A DNA stretch of 64,000 nt, from assembly GCA_947685225.1 (NCBI GenBank), contig CANTUV010000008.1, positions 37,631,501-37,695,500 on the forward strand. The letters are read 5' to 3'. The stretch is from Garcia nutans (taxonomy: Eukaryota; Streptophyta; Magnoliopsida; Malpighiales; Euphorbiaceae). The stretch's first letter is position 1. Each line of letters begins with the position of its first letter. Positions 10,391 to 20,585 of this stretch are shown here, piece after piece. The notes under the pieces are model-generated. The model made no database searches. It worked only from the letters and a program-made list of their open reading frames with translations, and had not been told where the DNA came from. The position numbers were made by a program, and so were the translations under genes.

Positions 10391-11394
10391 TGAATCTATT
10401 GATTCTATTGAGGTAAATCCGGATCTGACATTTGAAGAGGAACCAGTTGCTATCTTGGCACATGAAGTGAATGTAATATCCCAATGTGTGCCCTAGAAGT
10501 TTTGAAAATTGTTGTTGTTGTTGTTGTTGTTTAATTGGTTAGAATGTATGTGTTAATTGGCAAGAGAAAAGAAATTGGAAAGTGAATGCTTGTGTATATG
10601 TGTTTGGGGAAAGAAAATAGGGTTTAGAGAGAGATGTATATGTTGATTATATGGTCATATATATAACATATAAGTTGGTCAAATGGAGAGTCAAGGGGGA
10701 AGAGATATTTATCTTGTTGAGTGTGAAATTACATGAATGGGCATATAAGAGACAAAGGTTTAGTTAAATGGTTAAAGGGTGTTTTGGTAATTTTCTTTTG
10801 GAAAACTTGTGGTGGAGATTAAAAGGGAAATTTGACTTTGCTTCTTCATCTTTTCCTCTTCTCCTCATGTGTGGCCGGCTTCTTCATAGAAAAAGAGAAA
10901 CAAAGAGACAAGAGAGGTGTTCTTGATGCTTGAAGCAAATTGAAGGAAGAATCAAAGGTTTTGGTTGAAGATTTGTGGAATTTCATCAAATTAGGTAAGT
11001 ACTCTCTTGTTTCCCCTTTGTTAATTTTTGAAGTGGTGTTTGAGATAAGTTGAGATTGGTTAATATCATGATTTAGAATGTTTGAGATGTGTTTATAAGT
11101 AGAGAAAGTGATTGTGAATAAAAAGGGTTAAATTGGTGGTGGTTTTGTTTGAAAATGGCAAATTAAGTGGAGGTTGTTTTTGAAAGAAGAAGATTGATGT
11201 TGGTTTTAGGATTTGATGTGGTAAGTGATTGAATGTGTAATTGATATAGTGTTAATATGAATATTGTGATGAATAAGTGTTAATAACATTGATTATGTCC
11301 ATTTTGATGAGATTATGTTGTGTATAATGTGTTAGAATGCAATTGAAAGAGTTTTGGCTATTTTAGGGTTTATGCATAAGAGACACGTGATTTG

Positions 11395-11540
11395 GGGCGG
11401 TCGCTATTATTCTTGCGCGGTCGCGACTTAGGTCGGGCTTCTGACCGCGAAACCTATTGTGATAAGGTTTCATCTTTTGATTGTGAAGTGCGGTCGCGAC
11501 TTAGGTCGGGTTTCTGACCGCGAAACCTACTGTGATGGTC
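11395..11540 (+). repeat. Duplicated GC-rich inverted module in LTR F
   Basis: The segment GCGGTCGCGACTTAGGTCGG followed by TTCTGACCGCGAAACCTA occurs twice, about 85 bases apart. Within each copy GCGGTC pairs with GACCGC and AGGT with ACCT. It takes the place that the CACGC array has in L and G. Confidence 0.75.
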
Positions 11541-12209
11541 TTTTGCTCTTCTTGTTTTGTGGAGAATGTACACACATTTGATGATGCATATGATTTTGTG
11601 TGAACAATATTATCTTATGCATTGTAAATCATGTGAATGGTAGTATGTTATATGAATAATGTGACTAATATTATGACTTGTATAGTGTGGAAGAGGTGAA
11701 GATCATCCAAAGAGGTATGTGCAATGTAAATTATTATAATAAATGCTTTAATAATGGTATGTTGTTTAGTTAATGTAATTGATGTTGCATATTATAATGA
11801 TGATTTAATTGAATGAAACAAGGCATGATTGCCAATATGATAATGAGAAGTGATAATGGAATTGATAATACATACGATATCACATGAACAAGGTTATGTT
11901 TTATGTATTGTGAATCTTGTGGATTGCAATGATGCTATATATATTGTGAAGGATATGATGAAGTAATTGCTTATGTATAATTGAATAATGAAATATTATG
12001 ATATGATTTGAGATATCATATAATGTGAAGTCATTGCTATTGACTATGATGATTCAAATATAATGTGAAGTCATTGTTATTGACTATGATGACTCAAATA
12101 TGATGTGAAGCCATTGTTATTGGCTATGATGATTCAAAGGAAATGTGAAGCCATTGTTATTGGCTATGATAATTCAATTGAGAATAAAATTGATAAATGA
12201 ATGGTATAG

Positions 12210-12497
12210 CTAATGTGTTATTCCATTTTCAGAGTTTGTTGTTGGTGGCATGCCTAATAAGTGTAACAATCTCTTGAAGTTAGGTTGGATTGAATCCTTG
12301 AAGCCTAATTGAGATGTTACCACCCTTGAAGCTAGGTTGGGTTGGTTCTTGAAGCCAAGTTGGGTTGAAGCTTAGCATGCTTTGCTCCCCTTGAAGCTTG
12401 GTTGAACCTAATCCTTGAAGCCTAGTTGGGTCTATGATATTGATAAATGTGATGATAAAACCAAAGCATTTACTCTGAAAATCGAATAGCATATTAG
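12210..12497 (+). repeat. Fold-back module of LTR (F copy)
   Basis: The left arm (CTAATGTGTTATTCCATTTT then CAGAGT) and the right arm (ACTCTGAAAATCGAATAGCA then TATTAG) are inverted copies. The loop contains several degenerate copies of a CTTGAAGCYWAGTTGGGTT-type unit of about 25-40 bases. The same arms and the same kind of loop unit are in solo LTR M. Confidence 0.78.
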
Positions 12498-12926
12498 TGT
12501 AGTTTGGGCCCGAGTCTGTCGTTGTTGTCAAAGTGATATATAAATGTTGTAATAAACAAGTAATGAGATCTATGATTGTATTGATTGGAAATGGGGTTCA
12601 TGATTGATGAATTGTGAATAAAATAATGACATGAAATAATATGTAATATGTATATTGAAATATTGATGGTGAGTATTCATGTTGGATTGATGATTGGTGA
12701 TAATGATATTAGATGTACTGTGGGTATTACTATGTTGATGGTGATTATCAGTGGTGAATTGTGGTTGGTAAAAATGATATGTATATAAGACAAGAAATTA
12801 GTTAAGATTTATGAAAGATGCAATTTAAAAAGGAAAACATTATAAGAAACTAATGACACATGGAATTGATATATCATGATATGTTAGTGTTGTTATAATG
12901 TATGTTTATATGTTATATTTCTACTA

Positions 12927-12963
12927 CTAAGCTCTCGGGCTTAGCGCGGATATGTAATCGCGC
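12927..12963 (+). promoter_or_regulatory. Conserved paired stem-loops in LTR (F copy)
   Basis: CTAAGC and GCTTAG flank TCTCGG; next comes GCGCG/CGCGC, then CAGGT. The second stem is reduced to 5 bases here. Confidence 0.72.
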
Positions 12964-13443
12964 AGGTAGCTTGGTGGAGGATAGGAAGTCTTTCGTTATG
13001 CCACGAGAAGAATAATGGTGTGTCGAGACCAACTAGAGGGTAATGCATACATGTTTAACTTTAATTATGATGTATTTCTGACAAGAGGATATTTATATGT
13101 ATAAATGAAGTTTTGAAATAGAGAAAGATTTTGTAAATGTTATTTAACTAACGTATTGTGGTTTAAACTCTGTTACAGGTTTTTAAAAGGGTAATGAAAA
13201 GTGACATCCTTATACTTTATATACTTACTGTATGTATACTAGGTATATGTATAGTACTTATATAGGGTATCGGGGTGTTACAGTGAAAGAGTTAAGAAAT
13301 AAGGAAGTGCCACTTGTGAAGGTTTTATGGAAGAATCATGCAAAAGAAGAAGCAACTTGGGAAAGTAAGCAAGCAATGCGAGATCAATATCCTCATTTGT
13401 TTCAGATTTAATATTAGGTAATTTCGAGGATGAAATTCTTTTT

Positions 13444-13455
13444 AGAGGGGGAGAA
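13444..13455 (+). other. Polypurine tract of element G
   Basis: AGAGGGGGAGAA directly before the 3' LTR, identical in context to the J tract. Confidence 0.9.
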
Positions 13456-14630
13456 TTGTAACATCCCAAAATATACCCTAGAAGTTTGGTATATAATTGT
13501 TGTTTTATTTGGATTAAGTGTATTTGTGTTTAATTGGAAAGAGATATGTTGTAAGAGTAGAGTGCATATGTTATTTATACTGTGATATACACAACATATA
13601 CCATTCTAAGGGTGAAGGGTATAAAGGAAATTAATTTGAAATTGAGTTAGTGGAATAAGATGAGTGGATGGAGATATTTTGAATATTATATTGTTTATTG
13701 TGTGGAGGAGATTGTTTTGAGGAAAGAGAAGTTGACTTTGCTTTTGTACTTCTTTTCCTTTCCTTCTTTCCTTCTCCTTCCTTCGTGGCTTTCATTCCAT
13801 TTTCTTCTCTTTTCTTTGTCTTGGACGGCAGCAGCAAGAGAACAAGAGAGAGGGAGAGATTTGACCTTACAAGATCAAGATTAAAGAAGTTTACAAGAGA
13901 TTTAGTTGGAATCTAAGAGTTCTTCATCCTTGGTAAGTTCTCTCTTGATTTCTTGTGTTGTTTTTGAAGTTATGTGGGTTTGTGAGTTGAAGTTGTGTTT
14001 GAGAATGTGTTTGGGTTGATTATGTTGTGTTTAAGAGTATTTGGTTTATGTGGTTTTGGATTTTGGGGTTGGATTGAAGAAAAGAGTAAGTTGGTTGGGA
14101 TAGATTGAGTTGAGGTTGTGTTTAGAGTTTTGATGATGTTGTGATTTATGTTTGATGTGTGTTTTAGCTTGTTTTGGTGTTGTTGTAAGTTTGAGATGGT
14201 TTTTGGGTATGTTTTGTGAAGTTTGTTTGAAGTGGATGTTGATGGATAGAAGTGTTTTGTTGGTAGTGGTGTTGTCTTGGCCGGAATCTGGGTTTTTGGC
14301 CTGACACGCCCAGGAGCACGTCCAGGTCCTTAGGCGTGTCAATTGTTCTGAGTGGCAGTAGGTGTGACACGGCCATTAACACGCCCGTGTTGTTGAGCGT
14401 GTCATAGCTACTGTGAGTTTTGAGAATTTACACGGCCATGAGCACGCTCATGATGTTGGACGTGTCGTTATTTCTGAGAGACAGAATGTATTACACGCCC
14501 AGTGACACGCCCGTGGTTCTGAGCGTGTAAATGTTTCTGTGTTGTGGAGTTAGGGCACGGTCAGGGACACGCCCGTGTGTGTGAGCGTGTCAAGTCTAGA
14601 GTTTGCCCTAATTGATTCTTAACCTATGAA

Positions 14631-14936
14631 TAATATATGTCTATTCAATTTCCAGAGTTCTGAGTTTGGCGGCATGCCTATGAATAACTGGATAGGTGAA
14701 ATGACCGGGTCGTAAGCCGAATCCAGTTGATAAATGTGAAATGTGATGTTTTTGGGGTGAAATGACCGGGTCGTAAACCTCAAAAACATATTATTGGAAC
14801 TATATTGAGTGAAATGACTGGGTCGTAAACTCAAATCTAGTTGATTATCCATGGATATATATATTGCCTACGGGGCTAGACACAAGGTGTCAATATGGAC
14901 CAAAGCAGTAACTCTGAACTTTGAATAACATATTAG
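14631..14936 (+). repeat. Fold-back module of LTR (G copy)
   Basis: The left arm around CTATTCAATTTCCAGAGTTC and the right arm around AACTCTGAACTTTGAATAAC are inverted. The loop holds three copies of a GAAATGACYGGGTCGTAA unit. Confidence 0.75.
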
Positions 14937-15114
14937 TGTGTTTTGGGCCCGTGTCTGTCTTAGTTGTAATATGTGATTTATGAATTAAGAAACAATTGAA
15001 TAATAAGATCTAATATATAATTATAAAATGTGATATGATTATGTATGGTTTATGAAATGTATTATGGTGACATGTGCATCGCATTAAAGCATCATGGTTG
15101 TACAATTTACACTA

Positions 15115-15152
15115 CTGAGCTGTTAGCTCAGCGCGATTGTGGTTCATCGCGC
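15115..15152 (+). promoter_or_regulatory. Conserved paired stem-loops in LTR (G copy)
   Basis: CTGAGCT-GTT-AGCTCAG is a perfect 7-base stem that differs from J (CTAAGCC-GTT-GGCTTAG) by two compensated base pairs. It is followed by GCGCGAT/ATCGCGC around an 8-base loop and then CAGGTAACAG. Confidence 0.78.
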
Positions 15153-15447
15153 AGGTAACAGAGTTGAACCCGAGAGTTCTTCGAGACCGAGTGAGTCTAG
15201 ACATTGAAGAGTTGACTTTTGGACTTAAAGATTAGAGAAGAGCTGCCAGTCATGTATATATTTTATATTTGTATATTCTGATTTTGATGTATGAGTATTT
15301 GTAAACATTTGTTCTATTTTCCGCTGCGTTTTAAATGAACTTTCTATTTATTTGGTTTTATAAACTCTTTCAAAAGTTTTTAATTGTTTACATTATATAA
15401 GAGTGATAACATGAGTGATTTGTAAAAATGTGGCATTTCTATATTCA

Positions 15448-15491
15448 GTATACGTATATTACGATCGTATTAGCATGCTGTGTACGTATAC
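15448..15491 (+). repeat. Palindrome cluster at the LTR 3' end (G copy)
   Basis: GTATACGTA (15448-15456) and TACGTATAC (15483-15491) are inverted copies that enclose the palindrome TACGATCGTA (15460-15469) and GCATGC. The same design is in L and M. Confidence 0.75.
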
Positions 15492-15510
15492 AGGGTATAG
15501 GGGTGTTACA

Positions 15511-16286
15511 GAAGTGGAGATTTAGGGTTTTGGAAAAGTGATTTTTCAAAGTGGTTGAATTGTGTGATTTTATTTGTTTAAGCATGTTGTTTAGTGTTAA
15601 AAGTGATAATATAAGCTTAGAATGAGTAATGGATTGTGTTGGAATGGAAAACCTTCAATGCGGGAAGGTTATGCCATTTTTGAGATTTTATGTATAATAG
15701 TGTACTTTTATAATGTAAATGATTTTAATGTATTAAAATATGTTTTTAATAATATAAATAAACTTAAAACACTAATTTAATTGTAGTAGAATGGAATTCT
15801 AATGTTGAAGTAAGGAAAGGCTAAATTTTTGGAAATTTGTAGGAGTGATGTGTAATTATGGTTTAATGTTGGAAATGCCATTAAATGTGATACTAAATGA
15901 TTATTTGCTATCACATTTGGTTTAGGCATTGAGGGAGGTTGATTTGCTTCATCCAAGTGGTGAAGGGCAAGTTGAAAAGATTGGATTGAAGGTTGTTTTT
16001 CACTTGCTTTGGGTTGCTAGTGGAGGTATGTACAAACTTTGAATATAATGTCTATATTTGCATAACATTTGGACTTAACACATTTTGGTTGAAAAATGTG
16101 TTAAGTTACTTGGTTCATTGATTGTGTATGAATAATATGCTATGACATTTGTAATGTCATATATGTGTTAAATGCATTGTGAAAAGCCATTGATAATGGC
16201 TAATTTGTGCAACATGCGAAATATGCATATTATGTGAAAATACCCAAAGTAATTGGGTGATGTGTTGTGAATGCAAAAATGAGATA
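15511..16286 (+). mobile_element. 5' LTR of element H, first visible part
   Basis: This segment aligns with 36162 onward of the H 3' LTR (GAAGTGGAGATTTAGGGTTT and the following 770 bases). The first 878 bases of the LTR are missing, apparently removed by the deletion that also truncated G. It continues at 28935 after solo LTR I, which carries a duplication of AGATA (16282-16286 and 28930-28934). By eye about ten differences occur in the first 320 aligned bases between the two H LTRs, so H is much older than J. Confidence 0.88.
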
Positions 16287-16769
16287 TGTAACACCCCTTC
16301 CAGACCTATGAATAAGCCGACGAGGAATGCTACATCGGAATACGAGCTCTGGTTATGTCAGCTTACTTAATGTTCCTTATAAAAATTTTCCAAAAATTTT
16401 GACGGAGTCTCCCTTAAAATTCTAGGTCCCAAGTATCGACAAAACTGATTTTTCTTATTTTTGAAAAATATTTTGTTTCACAATTCAACTCAAGCACACT
16501 CCCAATAATCCATTCTTATAACCTCAACTACAATCCTGCAAGAAGAATTCACACTTCTATATTCACAACCCAACTCAATTCAAAACCATACAGTTATTAT
16601 ACATTACTAGATTTACATGCTACCTCAATTTATCTCTTTGTATTATTCAAATAAGTACATGCCAGTCTCTAATCCAAAAATACAAAATGAAGAGCACCAC
16701 CTAAGTTTGATGATGACAGGCAGATCGCAGGACTCTTCTGCTCGCTACTGGCTCCTTGCTAATAACCCA

Positions 16770-16808
16770 CGAGTTTAGAAGAAACTAAACTCGCTAAGCA
16801 TTGCTTAG
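16770..16808 (-). promoter_or_regulatory. Paired stem-loops in LTR (I copy, second stem replaced)
   Basis: On the reverse strand CTAAGC-AAT-GCTTAG (16794-16808) is followed directly by a perfect 9-base stem CGAGTTTAG/CTAAACTCG with a 6-base loop (16770-16793). The second stem shares essentially no sequence with the GCGCGAT stem of the other LTRs, yet the structure and position are kept. Confidence 0.78.
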
Positions 16809-17039
16809 TGGGTACTTTAACTAATTACGGAAAATAAATAATAAAAGCATAATGCACTTTAAAAGCAATGAGTCGTATTGAAAAATAATATCACAGTAAA
16901 AACAATCCATACATGTCATATATTCAGTTATTATCATTTTATCAGTTCGCTCCACAAGGTAATTTGGTAGACTAACGTATGGTAAGGAACTAACTGAAAC
17001 AACTGTATATATATTTTATTACTGTGGCCCTAAAAAAAA

Positions 17040-17190
17040 TTGCGGACCAAGCCCTGTGGAATCTGTGGCCGAAGCCCTCGGACCGGAGTCCTATATAACT
17101 CGGGCGATTGCCCTATATAACTCAGACCGAAGTCTTATGTAGCTCGGATCGTCACCCTATATAACTCGGACCGAAGTCCTATATTAAAGT
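17040..17190 (-). repeat. Degenerate repeat in LTR I
   Basis: Four or five units of about 30-35 bases are built on CTCGGACCGAAGTCCTATAT (and CGGGCGATTGCCCTATATAA). They occupy about the place of the fold-back loop repeats of the other LTRs. Confidence 0.6.
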
Positions 17191-19458
17191 AGCACTGCAT
17201 ATAGTATGATATATCATACCATTACCCTACTCAGTACTATCCCAGATACCTAGTGGAGCCAAAATTCTCATGCCATTTCTTAATCGAATATGCATTATAC
17301 AATTATCGACTTATGGTTCTTATATTATTTCAATGTGAAATATCATATTTTGTCATTTTAATAAAATATTATGCTCATTTATATGCATAAGGAATCAATT
17401 GGATTACTTTTGAAAAATGACCAAATGAATATTAGCAAAATGACCATATGAATAGTAAATTCTGGTTTTGGACTCAACTTGATCCTTATTTTGAAAAATT
17501 GTATAAAATAATCTACTTGACTAAAAACTCTAAAATTTTTACAGAATTTAGTTTTACATCTTAAAATCATTCCTTCAAAATTTCAGATCAAACTGGACAC
17601 AAAATTTAGTCAAGTAGTTCACCCAACCAGACTGCTCCAGTTGCCCTGCATCCTGGCAGCAGTTATGAATTTTGTGAATTCCGTAAATTAAATTCAATCA
17701 ATGTGGTTCCAAATTATTTTTCTCAAATACTAGACTCACTAAAAAACAACATATCCAAAATTCAATTGAAGAAAATTTTTCTATATTTAATTAAAAATCA
17801 TACAAAACACAGCATTTCACTAATTCTAAAACAGAAAAATTTCAAGAAAATGAACAAACAATTAGTTAAAGTACCAAACCTTGCTTTTCCATGCTCTTCT
17901 TGTCTATTTCACTTCCTTTCCTCTCTAATCTCCTTGATTTACTATGAATTTAACATGTCACATGTAATATCCTCATTTATGCCCTAGAAGTTTTGCATAT
18001 TGTTGTTGTTGTTATTGTTATATATTGGATTGAATATATGTGTTAAATTGTAAGAGAAAAGAAATTGAGAAGAGAAAGTATATGTATATGTATTTTGGGA
18101 AGAAATAGGGTTTAGAGACAAATTTATATGTTGTGTATATGTTAATATATATGACATATAAAGTGGTCAAAAGGCTTGGTCAATGCAAGAGAAGATATTT
18201 ATTTGAGATTGGTAAATTACTTAATTGGGCACATATAAGACAAAAAGATAATTATGTGAATAAGGGCACTTTGGTAATTGCTTGGATAAAATCACATGGT
18301 GGATATTTAAAGAAGGTTTGACTTGTGTTTTCTTCATCATTTCTTCTTCCTCTTCTTGTTGATGGCCGGCCCTCCATAGCCAAAGAGAAAGAAAGAGACA
18401 AGTGATGGTTTTGATGATTTCAAGCTTAAATTGAAGAAAGATTAAGTGTTCAAGTGTTGATTTAAGAAGTTTTTAACTAAGGTAAGATCTTTTCTCTAAT
18501 TTCTTCAATTCTTTTGAAGTGGTATGATTAAGTTGCTTATGGTATGATTGTAAGTATTGATTTTGCTTGATAGATGAGAAGTTGGGTTGGTGTGGGTGAT
18601 GGAAGAGTAAGATTGGTGTTTAGTGAAATTGTTTCTGTTTTAGGATTAGTAAAGGCTGTGACTTGTATGATTTTTAATTAATTTTAGAAAAATGTTCTTG
18701 AAGTGAATTTTTGATATGTTGTGCCTCTATGAGTCTAGAATGACTGAAAAATATGTTGATTCGATTTTGGAATGGTTATGAGTTTAGAAAGATTATTTTT
18801 ATTAGACCTGTTCCAGCAGGTACCTTAACTGAGACAGCTCTATTTCGGGATTTTTAATAAAATGTAGAAAAATCATATTCAATTGAATTTTGGATATGTT
18901 GTTGCTTAGTGAGTCTAGTATTTGAGAAAAATAATTTGGAACCACGTTGATTGAATTTGATTTATGGAATTCACAAAGTTCAGAACTGCTGCCAGGATGC
19001 AGGGCAATTGGGGCAGTCTGGTTAGGTGAACTATTTGACCAAGATTTTGTATTCAGTTTGATCTGAAATTTTAAAGGGATGATTTTAAGATACAAAACTA
19101 AATTCTGTAAAAATTTTAGAATTTTTAGTCAATTAGATTATTTTATACAATTTTTCAAAATAAGGATAAAATGGAGTCTAAAACCAGAATGTATTATTTA
19201 TATGAATCATATCAATTGTTCTTTGCCCTAATTGCATTGTTGAGATTGAGCAATGTTATGTTATGCATTGTGAATGGTTATGTGTTTCATGAATGATATA
19301 CATTGAAATTGAAATGATAATTCAAATAAGACATGATATGAGACAATGCCATTGTGATTGGCTATGATGATGATATTGAAAGAAAGAAGGCATGTTTGCC
19401 TAAATGTGATGAGAATTTGAGAATGGAAATGGTAAGTATATAATAAATGAATTGTTTG

Positions 19459-19760
19459 TTTAATATGTTATTCAGTTTCAGAGTTCTGGATTTGGGTGGC
19501 ATGCCTAAGAAATGATGAAAGGTAACAGTCTTGCCGGGTTGAGGATCTCCTCAAATGTGTTGAGTTGATGGTCCAAGAGACTGGGTCTGTTACACTATGA
19601 GAATTGTGAATATGAAATATATGATTTGTAACAGTCTTGCCGGGTTGAGGATCTCCTCAAATGTGTTGAGTTGATGGTCCAAGAGACTGGGTCTGTTACA
19701 CTATGAGAATTGTGACTATGAACCAAAGCAGTAACTCTGAACTCTGAATATCGTATTAAA
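19459..19760 (+). repeat. Fold-back module of LTR (J 5' copy)
   Basis: The left arm (TTAATATGTTATTCAGTTTC then AGAGTTC) and the right arm (GAACTCTGAATATCGTATTA) are inverted, and TTTGG near the left arm pairs with CCAAAG on the right. The loop has two units with a 106-base period (19522 and 19628); each runs from GTAACAG to CTGTTAC and contains a GAGGA/TCCTC dyad. Confidence 0.8.
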
Positions 19761-20008
19761 TATTTGTTGGGCCCATAGGTGTCAAGGTTATATGAATGTC
19801 CTAAATAATGTTATGAGTTAATTAAATAAGATGTTGGTTATTGAGTAATGTTGAATGTGGAAAGATGTTGAAATGTGGTATGCTCATATGACTATGATTT
19901 GTGAAATGCATAATTATGTGTTAACTTTATATTTATAATGTTGATCTTATTAATAGCATATGTGGCATTGTATTGCATTAAAGCATACTATTAGCATGTT
20001 TTATCTTA

Positions 20009-20046
20009 CTAAGCCGTTGGCTTAGCGCGATAGTGTTTAATCGCGC
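20009..20046 (+). promoter_or_regulatory. Conserved paired stem-loops in LTR (J 5' copy)
   Basis: CTAAGCC-GTT-GGCTTAG (20009-20025) is a perfect 7-base stem. GCGCGAT (20025-20031) and ATCGCGC (20040-20046) form the second perfect stem. CAGGTAA follows directly. Confidence 0.8.
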
Positions 20047-20573
20047 AGGTAATAGAGTGGATAGAGTTGAACCCGAGAGTTCTTCAAGACCAAGTGAGAG
20101 TAGACCTTGTTGAATCCATTTTGGGAGCTTAAAGATCAGAGTAGACTTGCCAATCATGTATATTTCTTTATATTTTGTAAAGAAATGTTTAATATGTAAA
20201 TATGTAAATATTTTATAACTTCCGCTGTGTAATATTTAAAAATGGGGGATTGTCACAAAACCTTTATTTTATGTTGTACTAGAAGTGTAAATTCTTTTTG
20301 CAGGTTGTAGTTGAGGTTACAAGGGGGATTTATTGGGAGTGTACTGAGAATGATTTTGTTTGCATTGGGTTGTGTAAAATATTTTTAAAAATAAGAAAAA
20401 AACCGGTTTTGTCGACACTTGGGACTCAATTTTTAGGCGAAACTATGGCAAAATTTTTGAAAAAAAAAAATCGGAACTAAAATTTGACTAAGTAAAATTG
20501 GTAGCAACATTAGGTTAGTGTGGCGCCTCTACTCAGCTTACATATGTAGGTCGGGAAGGGGTGTTACAATTTT

Positions 20574-20585
20574 TGGTATCAGAGC
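20574..20585 (+). other. Primer binding site of J
   Basis: TGGTATCAGAGC, complementary to initiator tRNA-Met, five bases after the LTR. Confidence 0.97.

Larger units (their letters stand above)
10472..13282 (+). mobile_element. Solo LTR F (Tekay type)
   Basis: TGTAATATCCCAATGTGTGC to GGGGTGTTACA, 2811 bp, flanked by the direct repeat GTGAA at 10467-10471 and 13283-13287. No primer site, polypurine tract or coding sequence lies inside, so it is a solo LTR left by LTR-LTR recombination. It contains a (GTT)n tract (10511-10530), GGCCGGC at 10873, a splice-donor-like AGGTAAGTA near 10993, a GC-rich duplicated module (11395-11540), the fold-back module (12210-12497) and the paired stem-loops (12927-12963). 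Confidence 0.94.
10391..13411 (+). pseudogene. pol: End of Tekay-type pol (element G), interrupted by solo LTR F
   Basis: Two exon-like pieces, 10400-10471 and 13288-13411, join to the chromodomain-like tail of the polyprotein: the blocks SIEV, DLTFEEEPVAILAHEV and, past F, KEEATWESKQAMRDQ and a TAA at 13409. They match the J tail. The sequence upstream of 10391 is not Tekay, so the element is truncated at its 5' side. The junction shows a 9-base direct duplication (ATTCTATTG type). The interruption is an insertion with a GTGAA target duplication, so removing F would restore frame. The chromodomain-like tail is thought to guide integration into heterochromatin. Confidence 0.88.
13457..15510 (+). 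mobile_element. 3' LTR of Tekay-type element G
   Basis: TGTAACATCCCAAAATATACC to GGGGTGTTACA, 2054 bp. It follows the G polyprotein stop and polypurine tract. Contents: a splice-donor-like TTGGTAAGTT near 13930, a GC-rich CACGC/GCGTG array (14296-14590, related to L), the fold-back module (14631-14936) with two GAAATGACCGGGTCGTAA repeats, the paired stem-loops (15115-15152) and the palindrome cluster (15448-15491). The next bases (GAAGT) belong to the H LTR that G entered. Confidence 0.93.
16287..17962 (-). mobile_element. Solo LTR I, 3' part (on + left)
   Basis: On the reverse strand this is the end of a Tekay-like LTR (TGTAACACCCCTTCCAGACC on +). Together with 28039-28929, which ends in TTTGGGATATGACA, it forms one LTR of about 2.57 kb flanked by AGATA. 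It has no primer site or coding region, so it is a solo LTR. It is related to the J LTR but clearly diverged: the shared blocks include the end region, CATCCTGGCAGCAG near 17650 and the stem-loop pair. J is inserted in it with TCACA duplicated. Confidence 0.9.
17963..20568 (+). mobile_element. 5' LTR of J
   Basis: TGTAATATCCTC to GGGGTGTTACA, 2606 bp. Notable parts: GGCCGGCC at about 18364, a splice-donor-like AAGGTAAGA at 18480-18488, GC-rich dyads (CTGCC/GGCAG) near 18984-19015, the fold-back module 19459-19760, the stem-loop pair 20009-20046 and a splice-acceptor-like TTTTTGCAG ending at 20303. The short ORFs at 18133, 18802 and 20298 are repeated unchanged or nearly so in the 3' LTR and are not genes. 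Confidence 0.96.

Noticed and set aside
13660..13916. Overlapping 70-codon frames in the G LTR
   Set aside because: They lie in the pyrimidine-rich leader of the LTR in several frames at once, without conservation.
18133..18321. Small conserved ORF repeated at 25598-25786
   Set aside because: The identity is due to the two LTRs of J; the frame is short and absent from other LTRs.
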